Assembly (NCBI GenBank): GCA_050330205.1 | Contig: JBHJOA010000075.1 | Coordinates: 9,084 to 73,083 of the forward strand | Length of the DNA: 64,000 nt | Source of the DNA: Pelagibius sp050330205 | GTDB taxonomy: Bacteria > Pseudomonadota > Alphaproteobacteria > Kiloniellales > Kiloniellaceae | Direction: 5' to 3' | Shown here: piece after piece, positions 36,302-44,696 of the stretch | Numbering within the stretch: position 1 is the first letter of the stretch | How the letters are laid out: the number at the start of each line of letters is the position of its first letter | Program-made: the position numbers and the translations under genes | The notes under the pieces: model-generated | Database searches by the model: none | Told to the model about the DNA's origin: nothing | What the model saw: only the letters and a program-made list of their open reading frames with translations

Positions 36302-37377
36302 GCCAGGTCCTCCCCGCTGCCCAAGCTGTCGGTGCCGTCGTCGCCCAGCAGGTCGAGTTGACTGAAGCTGCGCGGCACCTCGAGGCCGAGATAGAGGAAG
36401 CCTCCGCGCGTCAGCATCCGGCCGCGCGGCGTGCGCTGCACCAGTCCCTGCTGAATCAGGTAAGGCTCGATGACCTCCTCGAGCACGTCGCGCTGTTCGG
36501 AGAGCGCCGCCGCCATGGTCTCGACGCCGACCGGTCCGCCGCCATAGTTGTCGGCGATGCAGCGCATGTAGCGCCGGTCCATGGCGTCGAGGCCGCGCTC
36601 GTCGACGTCCATGCGGCGCAGGGCGCTGTCGGCCTGCACGGCGGCGATCACCTCGACCCCGGCGACGCTGGCAAAGTCGCGCACCCGGCGCAGCAGGCGA
36701 CCGGCGACGCGGGGCGTGCCGCGCGATCGCCGCGCGATCTCCGCCGCGCCATCGGCCGTCAGTTGCATGCCGAGCACCCGCGCGCCGCGGCTGACGATGA
36801 GTTCCAGCTCGTCGGGCTCGTAGAACTGCAGGCGCAGGGGAATGCCGAAACGCTCGCGCAGCGGCGTGGTGATGAGACCCGAGCGCGTGGTCGCGCCGAC
36901 CAGGGTGAAGGGCGGCAGGTCGATGCGCACCGAGCGCGCCGCCGGCCCCTCGCCGATGATGAGATCGAGGTGGAAGTCCTCCATCGCCGGATAGAGAACC
37001 TCCTCCACCGCCGGCGACAGGCGATGGATCTCGTCGATGAAGAGAACGTCGCGCGGCTGCAGGTTGGTGAGGATCGCGGCGAGGTCGCCGGCCCGGGCGA
37101 TCACCGGGCCCGAGGTGGCGCGGAAGCCGACGCCCATCTCGCGGGCGACGATCTGCGCCAGGGTGGTCTTGCCGAGGCCCGGCGGGCCGAAGAACAGCAC
37201 GTGGTCGAGCGCGTCGCCGCGCCCGCGCGCCGCCTCGACGAAGACGCGCAGGTTCTCGCGCACCGCGCGCTGGCCGATGAAGTCGTCGAGGTGCGACGGC
37301 CTGAGGCTGATCTCGCCGCTGTCCTCCTCGCGGAAGTCCGGCGCCACGACGCGCGCTTCCGGGCGGTTCTCGCTCAT
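36298..37377 (-). CDS. ruvB: Holliday junction helicase RuvB
   Basis: 359 residues. AAA+ motor with Walker A FFGPPGLGKTTLAQI, Walker B LFIDEIHRL and the sensor segment GATTRSGLITTPLRERFG. A C-terminal winged helix ends YLIQQGLVQRTPRGRMLT. It drives branch migration with RuvA. Its ATG overlaps the ruvA stop (ATGA). Confidence 0.98.
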   Translation of the reverse strand: MSENRPEARVVAPDFREEDSGEISLRPSHLDDFIGQRAVRENLRVFVEAARGRGDALDHVLFFGPPGLGKTTLAQIVAREMGVGFRATSGPVIARAGDLAAILTNLQPRDVLFIDEIHRLSPAVEEVLYPAMEDFHLDLIIGEGPAARSVRIDLPPFTLVGATTRSGLITTPLRERFGIPLRLQFYEPDELELIVSRGARVLGMQLTADGAAEIARRSRGTPRVAGRLLRRVRDFASVAGVEVIAAVQADSALRRMDVDERGLDAMDRRYMRCIADNYGGGPVGVETMAAALSEQRDVLEEVIEPYLIQQGLVQRTPRGRMLTRGGFLYLGLEVPRSFSQLDLLGDDGTDSLGSGEDLA

Positions 37378-37982
37378 GATGCGAGCTCCTTGAGGCCAGC
37401 CTTGATCAGCGATTCGACGCTGGCGGCAGCGCCCAGGTCACCGCTCGCCTTGGCAACCGCGGCGAAGGCCTCGGCGCGGCGGTAGCCGAGATTGACCAGG
37501 GCCGAGACCGCGTCCTCCGACACGCCGCCGTCGGGCCTGCCGCCGGCACCGTTGGCGGCGGCGACCGGCCCCAGCGCCATGCCGCCGGTCTTGTCCTTCA
37601 GTTCGCTGGCGATGCGCCCGGCCAGCTTCGGGCCGACGCCGTGGGCGCGCGAGATCGAGGCCTTGTCCTGAGCGGCGATGGCACGCACCAGGTCGTGCGG
37701 TGGCAGCACGGTCAGCACCGCCAGCGCCATCTTGGCGCCGACGCCCTGCACGCCGTTGAGCAGCTTGAACCAGTCGTGCTCAGCCGGGTCGGCGAAGCCG
37801 AAGAGATGGATGTGATCCTCGCGCACGTTGGTCTCGATCCACAGGGTGGCGCCGCCGCCGGGCGGCGGCAGCAGGCCGAGCGTGCGCCCGGAGCAGAACA
37901 CGAGGTAGCCGACCCCGCCGACGTCGAGGATCACCCAATCGTCACCGGTGGAATCGACCAGGCCGGTCAGCTTGCCGATCAC
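37374..37982 (-). CDS. ruvA: Holliday junction DNA-binding protein RuvA
   Basis: 202 residues from GTG at 37982 (VIGKLTGLVD), which overlaps the ruvC stop as GTGA. Domain I is an OB fold. Two helix-hairpin-helix motifs follow (LLNGVQGVGAKMALAVL and ISRAHGVGPKLAGRIASEL), then the C-terminal RuvB-binding domain (SEDAVSALVNLGYRRAEAFAAV). It forms the tetramer that holds the Holliday junction open. Confidence 0.97.
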   Translation of the reverse strand: MIGKLTGLVDSTGDDWVILDVGGVGYLVFCSGRTLGLLPPPGGGATLWIETNVREDHIHLFGFADPAEHDWFKLLNGVQGVGAKMALAVLTVLPPHDLVRAIAAQDKASISRAHGVGPKLAGRIASELKDKTGGMALGPVAAANGAGGRPDGGVSEDAVSALVNLGYRRAEAFAAVAKASGDLGAAASVESLIKAGLKELAS

Positions 37983-38518
37983 CGGCGGCCTCCGGAAACG
38001 GCGGACGCGGCGGCCAGGGGATCCTCGACCCCCGCGGCCCACTGCCGGCCGGTGGCCAGGTAGTGCGCGTGGCAGATGGCGACCGCCAGGGCATCGGCGG
38101 CGTCCGGCGCGGTGACCGGGCAGCCCGGCAGCAGGCGGGCGACCATCATGGCGACCTGCTCCTTGTCGGCATGGCCGGTGCCGACCACCGACTTCTTGAC
38201 GATCATCGGCAGGTACTCGGCGACGCTGAGGCCGCCCAGGGCGGGCGTCAGCAGGGCGATGCCGCGGGCCATGCCGAGCTTCAGGGTCGAGGCCGGGTTC
38301 TTGTTGGCTAGGGTGACCTCGACCGCCGCGGTCTCCGGGCGGTGGGCGGCCACCACCTCGCCGATGCCGCGGTGGAGCTGCAGCAGGCGCTCGGCGAGGT
38401 CCGCCTTGCCGTCGGACACCACCACGCCGTTGGCGACGTGCTTCAGGTGGTTACCCTCGGCATCGATCACGCCCCAACCGGTCCGGCGCAACCCCGGATC
38501 AAGCCCAAGTACTCGCAT
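37979..38518 (-). CDS. ruvC: Holliday junction resolvase RuvC
   Basis: 179 residues. RNase H-like fold with the first catalytic Asp in MRVLGLDPGLRRTGWG (D7), a Glu in TAAVEVTLANKNPAST and the C-terminal Asp pair in DAADALAVAICHAH. It cuts Holliday junctions after RuvAB migration. It is the first gene of ruvCAB and lies downstream of yebC. Confidence 0.97.
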   Translation of the reverse strand: MRVLGLDPGLRRTGWGVIDAEGNHLKHVANGVVVSDGKADLAERLLQLHRGIGEVVAAHRPETAAVEVTLANKNPASTLKLGMARGIALLTPALGGLSVAEYLPMIVKKSVVGTGHADKEQVAMMVARLLPGCPVTAPDAADALAVAICHAHYLATGRQWAAGVEDPLAAASAVSGGRR

Positions 38519-38555
38519 TGCCGTCGCTTCGGTCCCCCAATCGCTGCCGCGGGAA

Positions 38556-38596
38556 CCCGGCCGCCAGGCGCACCCCGACGGCCCGGCCGCCAGGCG
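38556..38596. repeat. 26-bp period direct repeat in the yebC-ruvC spacer
   Basis: CCCGGCCGCCAGGCG occurs at 38556-38570 and 38582-38596, with the following CGACGGC also partly repeated. It fills half of the 89-base spacer. Likely slippage or local duplication; no function proposed. Confidence 0.7.
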
Positions 38597-38607
38597 GTCG
38601 CCGACGG

Positions 38608-39357
38608 CTAGGCCGTCAGCCGGGCCAAAATCTCGTCACTGATTTCGAAGTTCGCCGAGACCCGCTGGACGTCGTCGCTCTCGTCCAGCACGTCCAGCAT
38701 CTTGAACATGGTCTGCGCCTTTTCATCGTCGATCGCCACGGTGGTCTGCGGCCGCCAGGTCAACTCGGCCGCCTGGGGATCGCCGAAGCGTTCGGTGAGG
38801 ACGTCGCGCACCGCCGAGAAATCGTCCGGGTCGCAGGTGACCTCGTGCTGTTCGGCGTTGCTGTCGACGTTGCTGGCGCCGGCTTCCACCGCCGCCTCGA
38901 AGATCGCCTCCGCCGAAGCGGCCGCCGCCGGATAGACGATCACGCCGACGCGGTCGAACATGAAGGACACCGAGTTGGTTTCGCCCAGGGTGCCGCCGTA
39001 CTTGCTGAACGCGGAGCGCACCTCCGAGGCGGTGCGGTTGCGGTTGTCGGTCAGCGCCTCGACGATGACCGCCACGCCGCCCGGGCCGTAGCCCTCGTAG
39101 CGCACTTCTTCGTAGTTGGTGTCGTCCTCGCCGCCGGCCGCCCGCTTGATGGCGCGCTCGATGTTGTCCTTCGGCATGTTGGCCTGGCGCGCCGCCTGGA
39201 TGGCGCCGCGCAGGCGCGGGTTCTTGTCCGGCTCGGGCAAGCCCGCCTTCGCCGCGACCATGATCTCGCGCGTCAGCCGCGCGAACTCCTTGGCGCGCTT
39301 CTTATCCTGCGCGCCCTTGCGGTACATGATGTTCTTAAACTGTGAATGGCCCGCCAT
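38608..39357 (-). CDS. yebC: YebC/PmpR family translation/transcription factor
   Basis: 249 residues, full length. It begins MAGHSQFKNIMYRKGAQDKKR as in the family and contains GGVAVIVEALTDNRNRTASEVR and YGGTLGETNSVSFMFDRVG. Members bind DNA as regulators, and a recent role is easing ribosome stalling at proline stretches, which is relevant given EF-P in this window. It precedes ruvC on the same strand. Confidence 0.96.
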   Translation of the reverse strand: MAGHSQFKNIMYRKGAQDKKRAKEFARLTREIMVAAKAGLPEPDKNPRLRGAIQAARQANMPKDNIERAIKRAAGGEDDTNYEEVRYEGYGPGGVAVIVEALTDNRNRTASEVRSAFSKYGGTLGETNSVSFMFDRVGVIVYPAAAASAEAIFEAAVEAGASNVDSNAEQHEVTCDPDDFSAVRDVLTERFGDPQAAELTWRPQTTVAIDDEKAQTMFKMLDVLDESDDVQRVSANFEISDEILARLTA

Positions 39358-39641
39358 GACTCGACGATCCTGATCCTACATAGTGGGACGTACGGTGGTC
39401 AGTCTACCACATTTTGGGTGAAAGCGGGGCATACCAGCGCAACGGATAAGCCCCCAATATGGCGACATTAGGGCGGCTTCTAGCAGGTCCACCGGCCGAT
39501 CTAAAGCCCCTCGATCACGCGAATCCGCGCGCCTGCGGACCACGGCCGCACAAATGCAGCGCCGCCGGTTAACGCCATCTTAATGCAGCGGCGGCAAGCT
39601 CAAGATCAGGTACATCCCAGCTTCGCGAAGGACCGAGCCCG

Positions 39642-39923
39642 ATGCCGCGGCCCCTGAACATCATCGATCTGGCCATCACCGACGAGGTGTCGAACGACGC
39701 CGCCGAGGTCGCCCGGCGCCTGGACCAGGCCGCCGACCTGGTCGAGGAATTCGCCGCGGACAGCGCCCTCGACGCGCTCGACGCCCTGCTGGCCGCCGCT
39801 TCCGGCCCGGCTGCCCTGGAAGAGACCCGCCGCCTGGCCGCCGAGGTGAGCCAGCAGAGCGAGATCCTGCATTCGGAAGTCGAGCGCTTCCTCGCCGTCT
39901 CCGCCGGCCGCCGCCCCAACTGA
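39642..39923 (+). CDS. Small helical hypothetical protein
   Basis: 93 residues, acidic and almost entirely helical, with heptad-like leucines and alanines (ARRLDQAADLVEEFAADSAL, then LEETRRLAAEVSQQSEILH). No cysteine, signal peptide or membrane segment. The ATG has AAGGA about ten bases upstream. It is convergent with ymdB, 16 bases between stops. Family unknown to me; codon use matches the neighbours, supporting a real gene. The 284 bases between it and yebC hold no gene I can support. Confidence 0.6.
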   Translation: MPRPLNIIDLAITDEVSNDAAEVARRLDQAADLVEEFAADSALDALDALLAAASGPAALEETRRLAAEVSQQSEILHSEVERFLAVSAGRRPN

Positions 39924-39939
39924 CCAGTCCGGCAAGCGA

Positions 39940-40752
39940 TCAGTCCGGCAGGGCTTCCGACAGCCGCCCGCCGATCCTGACCGGCGCCACCCGCCGGGCC
40001 AGCCCGCTGGCGTCGTCGGTCTCCACGAAAACCCCGCAGAGAGTCCCTTCGCCGCCGGCCGCCGACAGCCGCTCGCCCTTGATCTTCTTGACGAAACGCT
40101 CCATCGGCACGGTCTTGTCCATGCCGATCACCGAATCGTAGTCGCCGCACATGCCGGCATCGCTCTGGTAGGCGGTACCGCCCGGCAGGATCATGGTATC
40201 GGCCGTCGGCACATGGGTGTGGGTGCCGACGCAGAGCGAGACCCTGCCGTCGACGAAATGCCCGGCCGCCATCTTCTCCGAGGTGGCCTCGGCATGGAAA
40301 TCGAGCACCGCGGCATCGATGGTGGCACCGAGCCGGTGCCGCCCCAGGTTGGCGGCGATGCAGGCGAAGGGGTCGTCGAGATCCTCCATGAAGAGCTGGC
40401 CCATGACGTTCAGCACCAGCACCTTCTTGCCACGCCGCGTCTCGAACACCCCGGCGCCGCGCCCGGGGGTGCCCGGGGGGTAGTTCTGCGGCCGCAGCAG
40501 CCGCGGCTCGCCGCCGATGTAGGACATCACCTCGCGCTGGTCCCAGCTGTGATTGCCACCGGTGATGACGTCGGCGCCGGCCTCGAAGAGCTGGCGGCAG
40601 ATCTTCTCGGTGATGCCGAAGCCCGAGGCCGCGTTCTCGCCGTTGACGACGACGAAATCGAGGTCGAGGCGCTGGCGCAGCCCCGGCAGGTGGGCGGTAA
40701 TGACGTCGCGCCCCGACCGGCCGACGATGTCGCCGCAGAACAGCAGTCGCAT
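39940..40752 (-). CDS. YmdB-family metallophosphoesterase
   Basis: 270 residues. A TIGR00282-type metallophosphoesterase: MRLLFCGDIVGRSGRDVI (metal Asp), FVVVNGENAASGFGIT (Asn), VITGGNHSWDQREVM (His) and LCVGTHTHVPTADTMILP (His-x-His). Bacillus YmdB has 2',3'-cyclic-nucleotide phosphodiesterase activity, so this is a likely cyclic nucleotide or RNA-end phosphodiesterase. It lies directly downstream of ygfA. Confidence 0.92.
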   Translation of the reverse strand: MRLLFCGDIVGRSGRDVITAHLPGLRQRLDLDFVVVNGENAASGFGITEKICRQLFEAGADVITGGNHSWDQREVMSYIGGEPRLLRPQNYPPGTPGRGAGVFETRRGKKVLVLNVMGQLFMEDLDDPFACIAANLGRHRLGATIDAAVLDFHAEATSEKMAAGHFVDGRVSLCVGTHTHVPTADTMILPGGTAYQSDAGMCGDYDSVIGMDKTVPMERFVKKIKGERLSAAGGEGTLCGVFVETDDASGLARRVAPVRIGGRLSEALPD

Positions 40753-40770
40753 GGCGTGCGGGTTTCCTTC

Positions 40771-40812
40771 CCTTACGGTCTCTCGCCGGCCCCTTACGGT
40801 CTCTCGCCGGCC
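40771..40812. repeat. Perfect 21-bp tandem duplication at the ygfA 3' end
   Basis: CCTTACGGTCTCTCGCCGGCC-type unit spans 40771-40791 and is repeated exactly at 40792-40812. It includes the ygfA stop codon, so a second stop in frame follows 21 bases later. The exact identity suggests a recent slippage event. Confidence 0.9.
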
Positions 40813-41441
40813 GCGGCCGGCCGCAGCACGGCGCGCTCGGTGACCACGAGGTCGAGCGCCTGGTCGGTCGCCTCGCGCGGCACGGCGGCGACCTGCTGGG
40901 CGGCGAAAGCCAGGCCGACGGCGAGGATATCGCCGCTGCCGCGCAGAAGCGCAAGGCTGCGGTCGTAGAAGCCGCCGCCGTAGCCGAGGCGATAGCCGGC
41001 CGCGTCGAAGGCCAGCAGCGGCACCAGCAGCACGCGGGGCTGCAGGAGCGGCGCCCGCGCCGCCGGCTCCTGCGTGCCGAAGGCGGCCGCTTCCAGCACA
41101 TCGCCCGGACTCCAGGCCCGAAAGTCCAGCGGCCGGCCGGCGCCGCGAAGGGCCGGCAGCGCCAGCGGGTGCCCGCGACCGGCCAGCGCCAGCATCAGCG
41201 GCCGCGGATCGATCTCGTCGCCCATGGGCCAGTAGGCCGAGACGACGATGCCGGAAGCGCCCTCGGCCGCCGCCGGCAGGGCCCGGTCGAGCGCCGCCAG
41301 GGCGAGATCGCGCAGGGCCGTCGCCGACGGGCCGCCGGCGGCGCGGTCCGCGGCCGCCGCCGCCGCGCGGGCGGCTTTAGCGTCCGCACGCAGACGCCGC
41401 TTGGCGTCCTGAACGGCTGAGGCGGCGGGATCGGACGGCAA
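40794..41441 (-). CDS. ygfA: 5-formyltetrahydrofolate cyclo-ligase
   Basis: 215 residues from TTG at 41441 (a GAAGAG lies upstream; no ATG gives a normal length). Signature YRLGYGGGFYDRSLALL near residue 155 with ATP-binding residues, and VVSAYWPMGDEIDPRPL earlier. It converts 5-formyl-THF to 5,10-methenyl-THF using ATP. It is downstream of 6S RNA, the same arrangement as in enterobacteria, where 6S and ygfA are co-transcribed. Confidence 0.9.
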   Translation of the reverse strand: MPSDPAASAVQDAKRRLRADAKAARAAAAAADRAAGGPSATALRDLALAALDRALPAAAEGASGIVVSAYWPMGDEIDPRPLMLALAGRGHPLALPALRGAGRPLDFRAWSPGDVLEAAAFGTQEPAARAPLLQPRVLLVPLLAFDAAGYRLGYGGGFYDRSLALLRGSGDILAVGLAFAAQQVAAVPREATDQALDLVVTERAVLRPAAAGERP

Positions 41442-41509
41442 GAACAGCTCTTCAGCAGGGGGAGGCCGGAAGGCGGGAAGCGACGAGGCGGCGCCACAAG
41501 GCCGTTGGT

Positions 41510-41650
41510 AATGTGTAATCCTCTGCGGCCTGCCAAAGCAGGTGGGCGCCATATACCGAGACCAGGGCCCCGGCAGGGACAGCTCCCTAGAGGTTTGTAT
41601 TGGCCCCAGGGATTGCTTTACCTGACGCACCCCGCAGCGCCGCCAAGCGC
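41510..41650 (-). ncRNA. ssrS: 6S RNA
   Basis: Located between zapA and ygfA, the canonical site. On the minus strand CTGCGG and TAAAGCA near the 5' end pair with TGCTTTG and CCGCAG near the 3' end (41632-41637 with 41523-41528), closing a long irregular hairpin around a large internal bubble (CCTCTAGGGAGCTG ... CCCTGG), as expected for a sigma-70 promoter mimic. It sequesters RNA polymerase in stationary phase. Exact ends are approximate. Confidence 0.8.
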
Positions 41651-41666
41651 TTTGCGTTCCGTCTAT

Positions 41667-42026
41667 CTAGGCGCCCTGCAGGCGGGCGGCAATAGCCTCG
41701 ATGCGCTGGGCGCAGGCATCGAGGGCGCGCGAGGCCTGCTCGTCGGTCGCGCCGCCGCCGCCCTGGGCCGCCGCGCCGCCGCCGGCCGGCGTCCGCCCGG
41801 CCTTCAGGCCGTCGACCTGGCGCTGGGCGTCGAACAGCTCATCGGCGATCAGCAGGCAGGTCATGAACAGCAGGCGCTGCTCGCCGAGCTGGCCGATGCT
41901 GCCTTCCAGTTCGGTCATCTTGCGGTCGATGTGCTGGGCCAGCTTCTTCAGGTGGCTTTCCTGGCCCTCGTCGCAGGTCACCTGGTAGCTGCGGCCGTGC
42001 ACGGTAAGCGAAATGATCTGCGACAT
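41667..42026 (-). CDS. zapA: Cell division protein ZapA
   Basis: 119 residues. N-terminal ZapA domain (MSQIISLTVHGRSYQVTCDEGQ) followed by a helix (HLKKLAQHIDRKMTELEGSIG, LLFMTCLLIADELFDAQRQV) and a Gly/Ala-rich linker. It crosslinks FtsZ filaments at midcell. ATG at 42026 with AAAAGGACCGG upstream. It lies between the DUF4164 protein and 6S RNA. Confidence 0.94.
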   Translation of the reverse strand: MSQIISLTVHGRSYQVTCDEGQESHLKKLAQHIDRKMTELEGSIGQLGEQRLLFMTCLLIADELFDAQRQVDGLKAGRTPAGGGAAAQGGGGATDEQASRALDACAQRIEAIAARLQGA

Positions 42027-42084
42027 GCCGCCGGTCCTTTTCAATTCCGGGGGCCATGCCCCGGGGTCCAATGCCAGGGAGGGG

Positions 42085-42315
42085 CTAGCCGACCAGCTTG
42101 CGCAGGCGCCCGATGGTCGCATCGAGGCGCGACGACACCGTGCCGGCAAGCTGCTGCAGCTGGGCATTCTCGCGCCGCGCCGTCTCCAGGGCCTCGCGCA
42201 GCGCGGCATCGCCGCCGCCACGCTTGTCGTCCCGGGTGGCGCGCGCCGTGACCACCTGCTCCAGGCGGTCGATCGCCACCTGCAGGCGTTGGCTGGCTTC
42301 TTCCAGTCGAGGCAT
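42085..42315 (-). CDS. DUF4164-type coiled-coil protein
   Basis: 76 residues, wholly helical with heptads (LEEASQRLQVAIDRLEQVV, then ALETARRENAQLQQLAGTV). This is the usual gene before zapA in alphaproteobacteria, where the family is called DUF4164 and is thought to act with ZapA in division, perhaps as a ZapB analogue. That role is inference. It is divergent from tkt; the 283-base spacer holds both promoters but no further gene. Confidence 0.85.
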   Translation of the reverse strand: MPRLEEASQRLQVAIDRLEQVVTARATRDDKRGGGDAALREALETARRENAQLQQLAGTVSSRLDATIGRLRKLVG

Positions 42316-42598
42316 TCGGGCTCCGTCCGCTCTGCGCCTTCCCGTCGCTGTGCATGCCGTGGAGTCGCACGCGGCAGCCGGGCGGCGAAGGATAGGCTCC
42401 GCCTCCGTGACCGGTCAACCGCCGACCGGAAACCACCCGCTCCGCGGCAACCCTGCCGCGCGCCGCGCGCGCCTGTGTCAAAATCCGGCAAAACCGCGCG
42501 ACATGCCGGTTGACCTTGGCCGGACGTGGCGGCATGGTGCCGCTCAAAATCGGCAGGAACCGCCGTTTTCCCCATTCCCCATCAGGTGGACCTTCTCG

Positions 42599-44608
42599 AT
42601 GGACGTCGCCACGTCGCCTTCGTCGCAAGACAGCCTAGTGACCCCCGGCAACCACCGCGACATGGCCAACGCGATCCGCGCGCTCGCCATGGACGCCGTG
42701 CAGAAGGCCAACTCCGGCCATCCCGGCATGCCGATGGGCATGGCCGACGTCGCCACGGTGCTGTTCTCGCGCTTCCTGAAGTTCGACCCGGCCGATCCCG
42801 CCTGGCCCGACCGCGACCGCTTCGTGCTCTCCGCCGGCCACGGCTCCATGCTGCTCTACGCGCTGCTGTACCTGACCGGCTACGAGGATATGACGCTGGA
42901 GGAACTGAAGAACTTCCGCCAGCTCGGCAGCCGCACCGCCGGCCACCCGGAATTCGGCCACGCCGCCGGTATCGAGACCACCACCGGCCCGCTGGGCCAG
43001 GGCCTGGGCAATGCCGTCGGCATGGCGCTGGCCGAGCGCCTGCTGAACGCGCGGTTCGGCGACGACCTGGTCGACCATTACACCTATGTCATCGCCGGCG
43101 ACGGCTGCCTGATGGAGGGTATCAGCCACGAGGCGATCTCCCTGGCCGGCCACCTGCAGCTGGCCAAGCTCATCGTCCTCTTCGACGACAACTCGATCTC
43201 GATCGACGGCGCCACCAACCTCGCCTGCTCGGACGACCAGCTGAAGCGTTTCGAGGCCTCGGGCTGGGAGACCACGCGGGTCGACGGCCACGACCCGGAC
43301 GCGGTCGCCGCGGCGATCTCGGCGGCGCGCGAGACCGGACGTCCGAGCCTGATCGCCTGCAAGACCACCATCGGCTTCGGCGCCCCCAACAAGCAGGGCA
43401 CCGCCGCCACCCACGGCGCGCCGCTCGGCGAGGAGGAGATCGCCGCCGCGCGCAAGACCCTCGGCTGGCCGCACGCGCCCTTCGAGATTCCGGACGCGGT
43501 GCTCGACGCCTGGCGCGCCGCCGGCGGCCGCTCGGCGGGCGCGCGCAAGGCCTGGCGGGACCGCCTGGCGGCCAGCGACAAGCGCGGTACCTTCGAGAAC
43601 CAGGTGGCCGGGCGGCTGCCGGACGGCTGGCAGGCGGCGCTGGCCGACTTCAAGGCAAAGGTCGTGGCCGAGGCGCCGTCGCCGGCGACCCGCGTGTCGT
43701 CGCAGCAGGTCCTCGACGTACTGACCGCCGCGATTCCGGCGATGATCGGCGGCTCGGCCGACCTGACCGGCTCCAACAACACCAAGGCCAAGGGCCAGGG
43801 CGTGGTGAAGGCGGGCGACTTCACCGGCAGCTATCTCCACTACGGCGTGCGCGAGCACGGCATGGCGGCGGCGATGAACGGCATCGCCCTGCACGGCGGC
43901 CTGATCCCCTACGGCGGCACCTTCCTGGTGTTCACCGACTACTGCCGGCCTTCGATCCGCCTCTCGGCGCTGATGCGCCAGCGGGTCGTCTACGTCATGA
44001 CCCACGACTCCATCGGCCTCGGCGAGGACGGCCCGACCCACCAGCCGGTCGAGCACCTGGCGGCGCTGCGCGCCATCCCCGACCTGCTGGTGTTCCGTCC
44101 GGCCGACACCATCGAGACGGCGGAATGCTGGGAGCTGGCGCTGCAGGCGGAGAACAATCCCTCGGTGCTGGCGCTCACCCGCCAGGGCCTGCCGACCCTG
44201 CGCCGGGAATGCAACGAGAACCTCTCCGCCTACGGCGCCTACATCATGGCGCCGGCCGACAGCGAGCGGCAGGTGACGCTGATCGCCTCCGGCTCCGAGG
44301 TGCAGATCGCCATGGAGGCGCAGAAGCTGCTGCGCGACGAAGGCATCTCCGCGGCGGTGGTGTCGATACCGTGCTGGGAACTCTTCGAACAGCAGCCGCC
44401 GCACTACCGCGACGAGGTGCTCGGCCCCGGCACACTGCACATCGCCATCGAGGCGGCCGTGCCCTTCGGCTGGGACCGCTGGGTCGAGTCCGGCGGCGGC
44501 TTCGTCGGCATGCGCGGTTTCGGCGCCTCGGCACCGGCCAAGGAACTCTTCAAGAAATTCGGCATTACCGCAGAGGCCGTGGTCGAGGCAGTCAAGACAC
44601 GAATTTGA
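42599..44608 (+). CDS. tkt: Transketolase
   Basis: 669 residues, full length. TPP enzyme of the pentose phosphate and Calvin-type pathways. The N-terminal AVQKANSGHPGMPMGMADVA, the TPP motif GDGCLMEGISHEAISLAGHLQLAKLIVLFDDN (split across two runs) and the transketolase motif THDSIGLGEDGPTHQPVEHL are visible. The ATG at 42599 gives MDVATSPSSQDSL. It heads a glycolysis block with fba and gap. Confidence 0.97.
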   Translation: MDVATSPSSQDSLVTPGNHRDMANAIRALAMDAVQKANSGHPGMPMGMADVATVLFSRFLKFDPADPAWPDRDRFVLSAGHGSMLLYALLYLTGYEDMTLEELKNFRQLGSRTAGHPEFGHAAGIETTTGPLGQGLGNAVGMALAERLLNARFGDDLVDHYTYVIAGDGCLMEGISHEAISLAGHLQLAKLIVLFDDNSISIDGATNLACSDDQLKRFEASGWETTRVDGHDPDAVAAAISAARETGRPSLIACKTTIGFGAPNKQGTAATHGAPLGEEEIAAARKTLGWPHAPFEIPDAVLDAWRAAGGRSAGARKAWRDRLAASDKRGTFENQVAGRLPDGWQAALADFKAKVVAEAPSPATRVSSQQVLDVLTAAIPAMIGGSADLTGSNNTKAKGQGVVKAGDFTGSYLHYGVREHGMAAAMNGIALHGGLIPYGGTFLVFTDYCRPSIRLSALMRQRVVYVMTHDSIGLGEDGPTHQPVEHLAALRAIPDLLVFRPADTIETAECWELALQAENNPSVLALTRQGLPTLRRECNENLSAYGAYIMAPADSERQVTLIASGSEVQIAMEAQKLLRDEGISAAVVSIPCWELFEQQPPHYRDEVLGPGTLHIAIEAAVPFGWDRWVESGGGFVGMRGFGASAPAKELFKKFGITAEAVVEAVKTRI

Positions 44609-44696
44609 CCGTCCCCGCGCCGACGCGGCGTTTCTATATCTGCCCGGCGCGAACAATCCGGCGCAAAGATAAAGGCATGCATTTGGAGGCCCAGCA

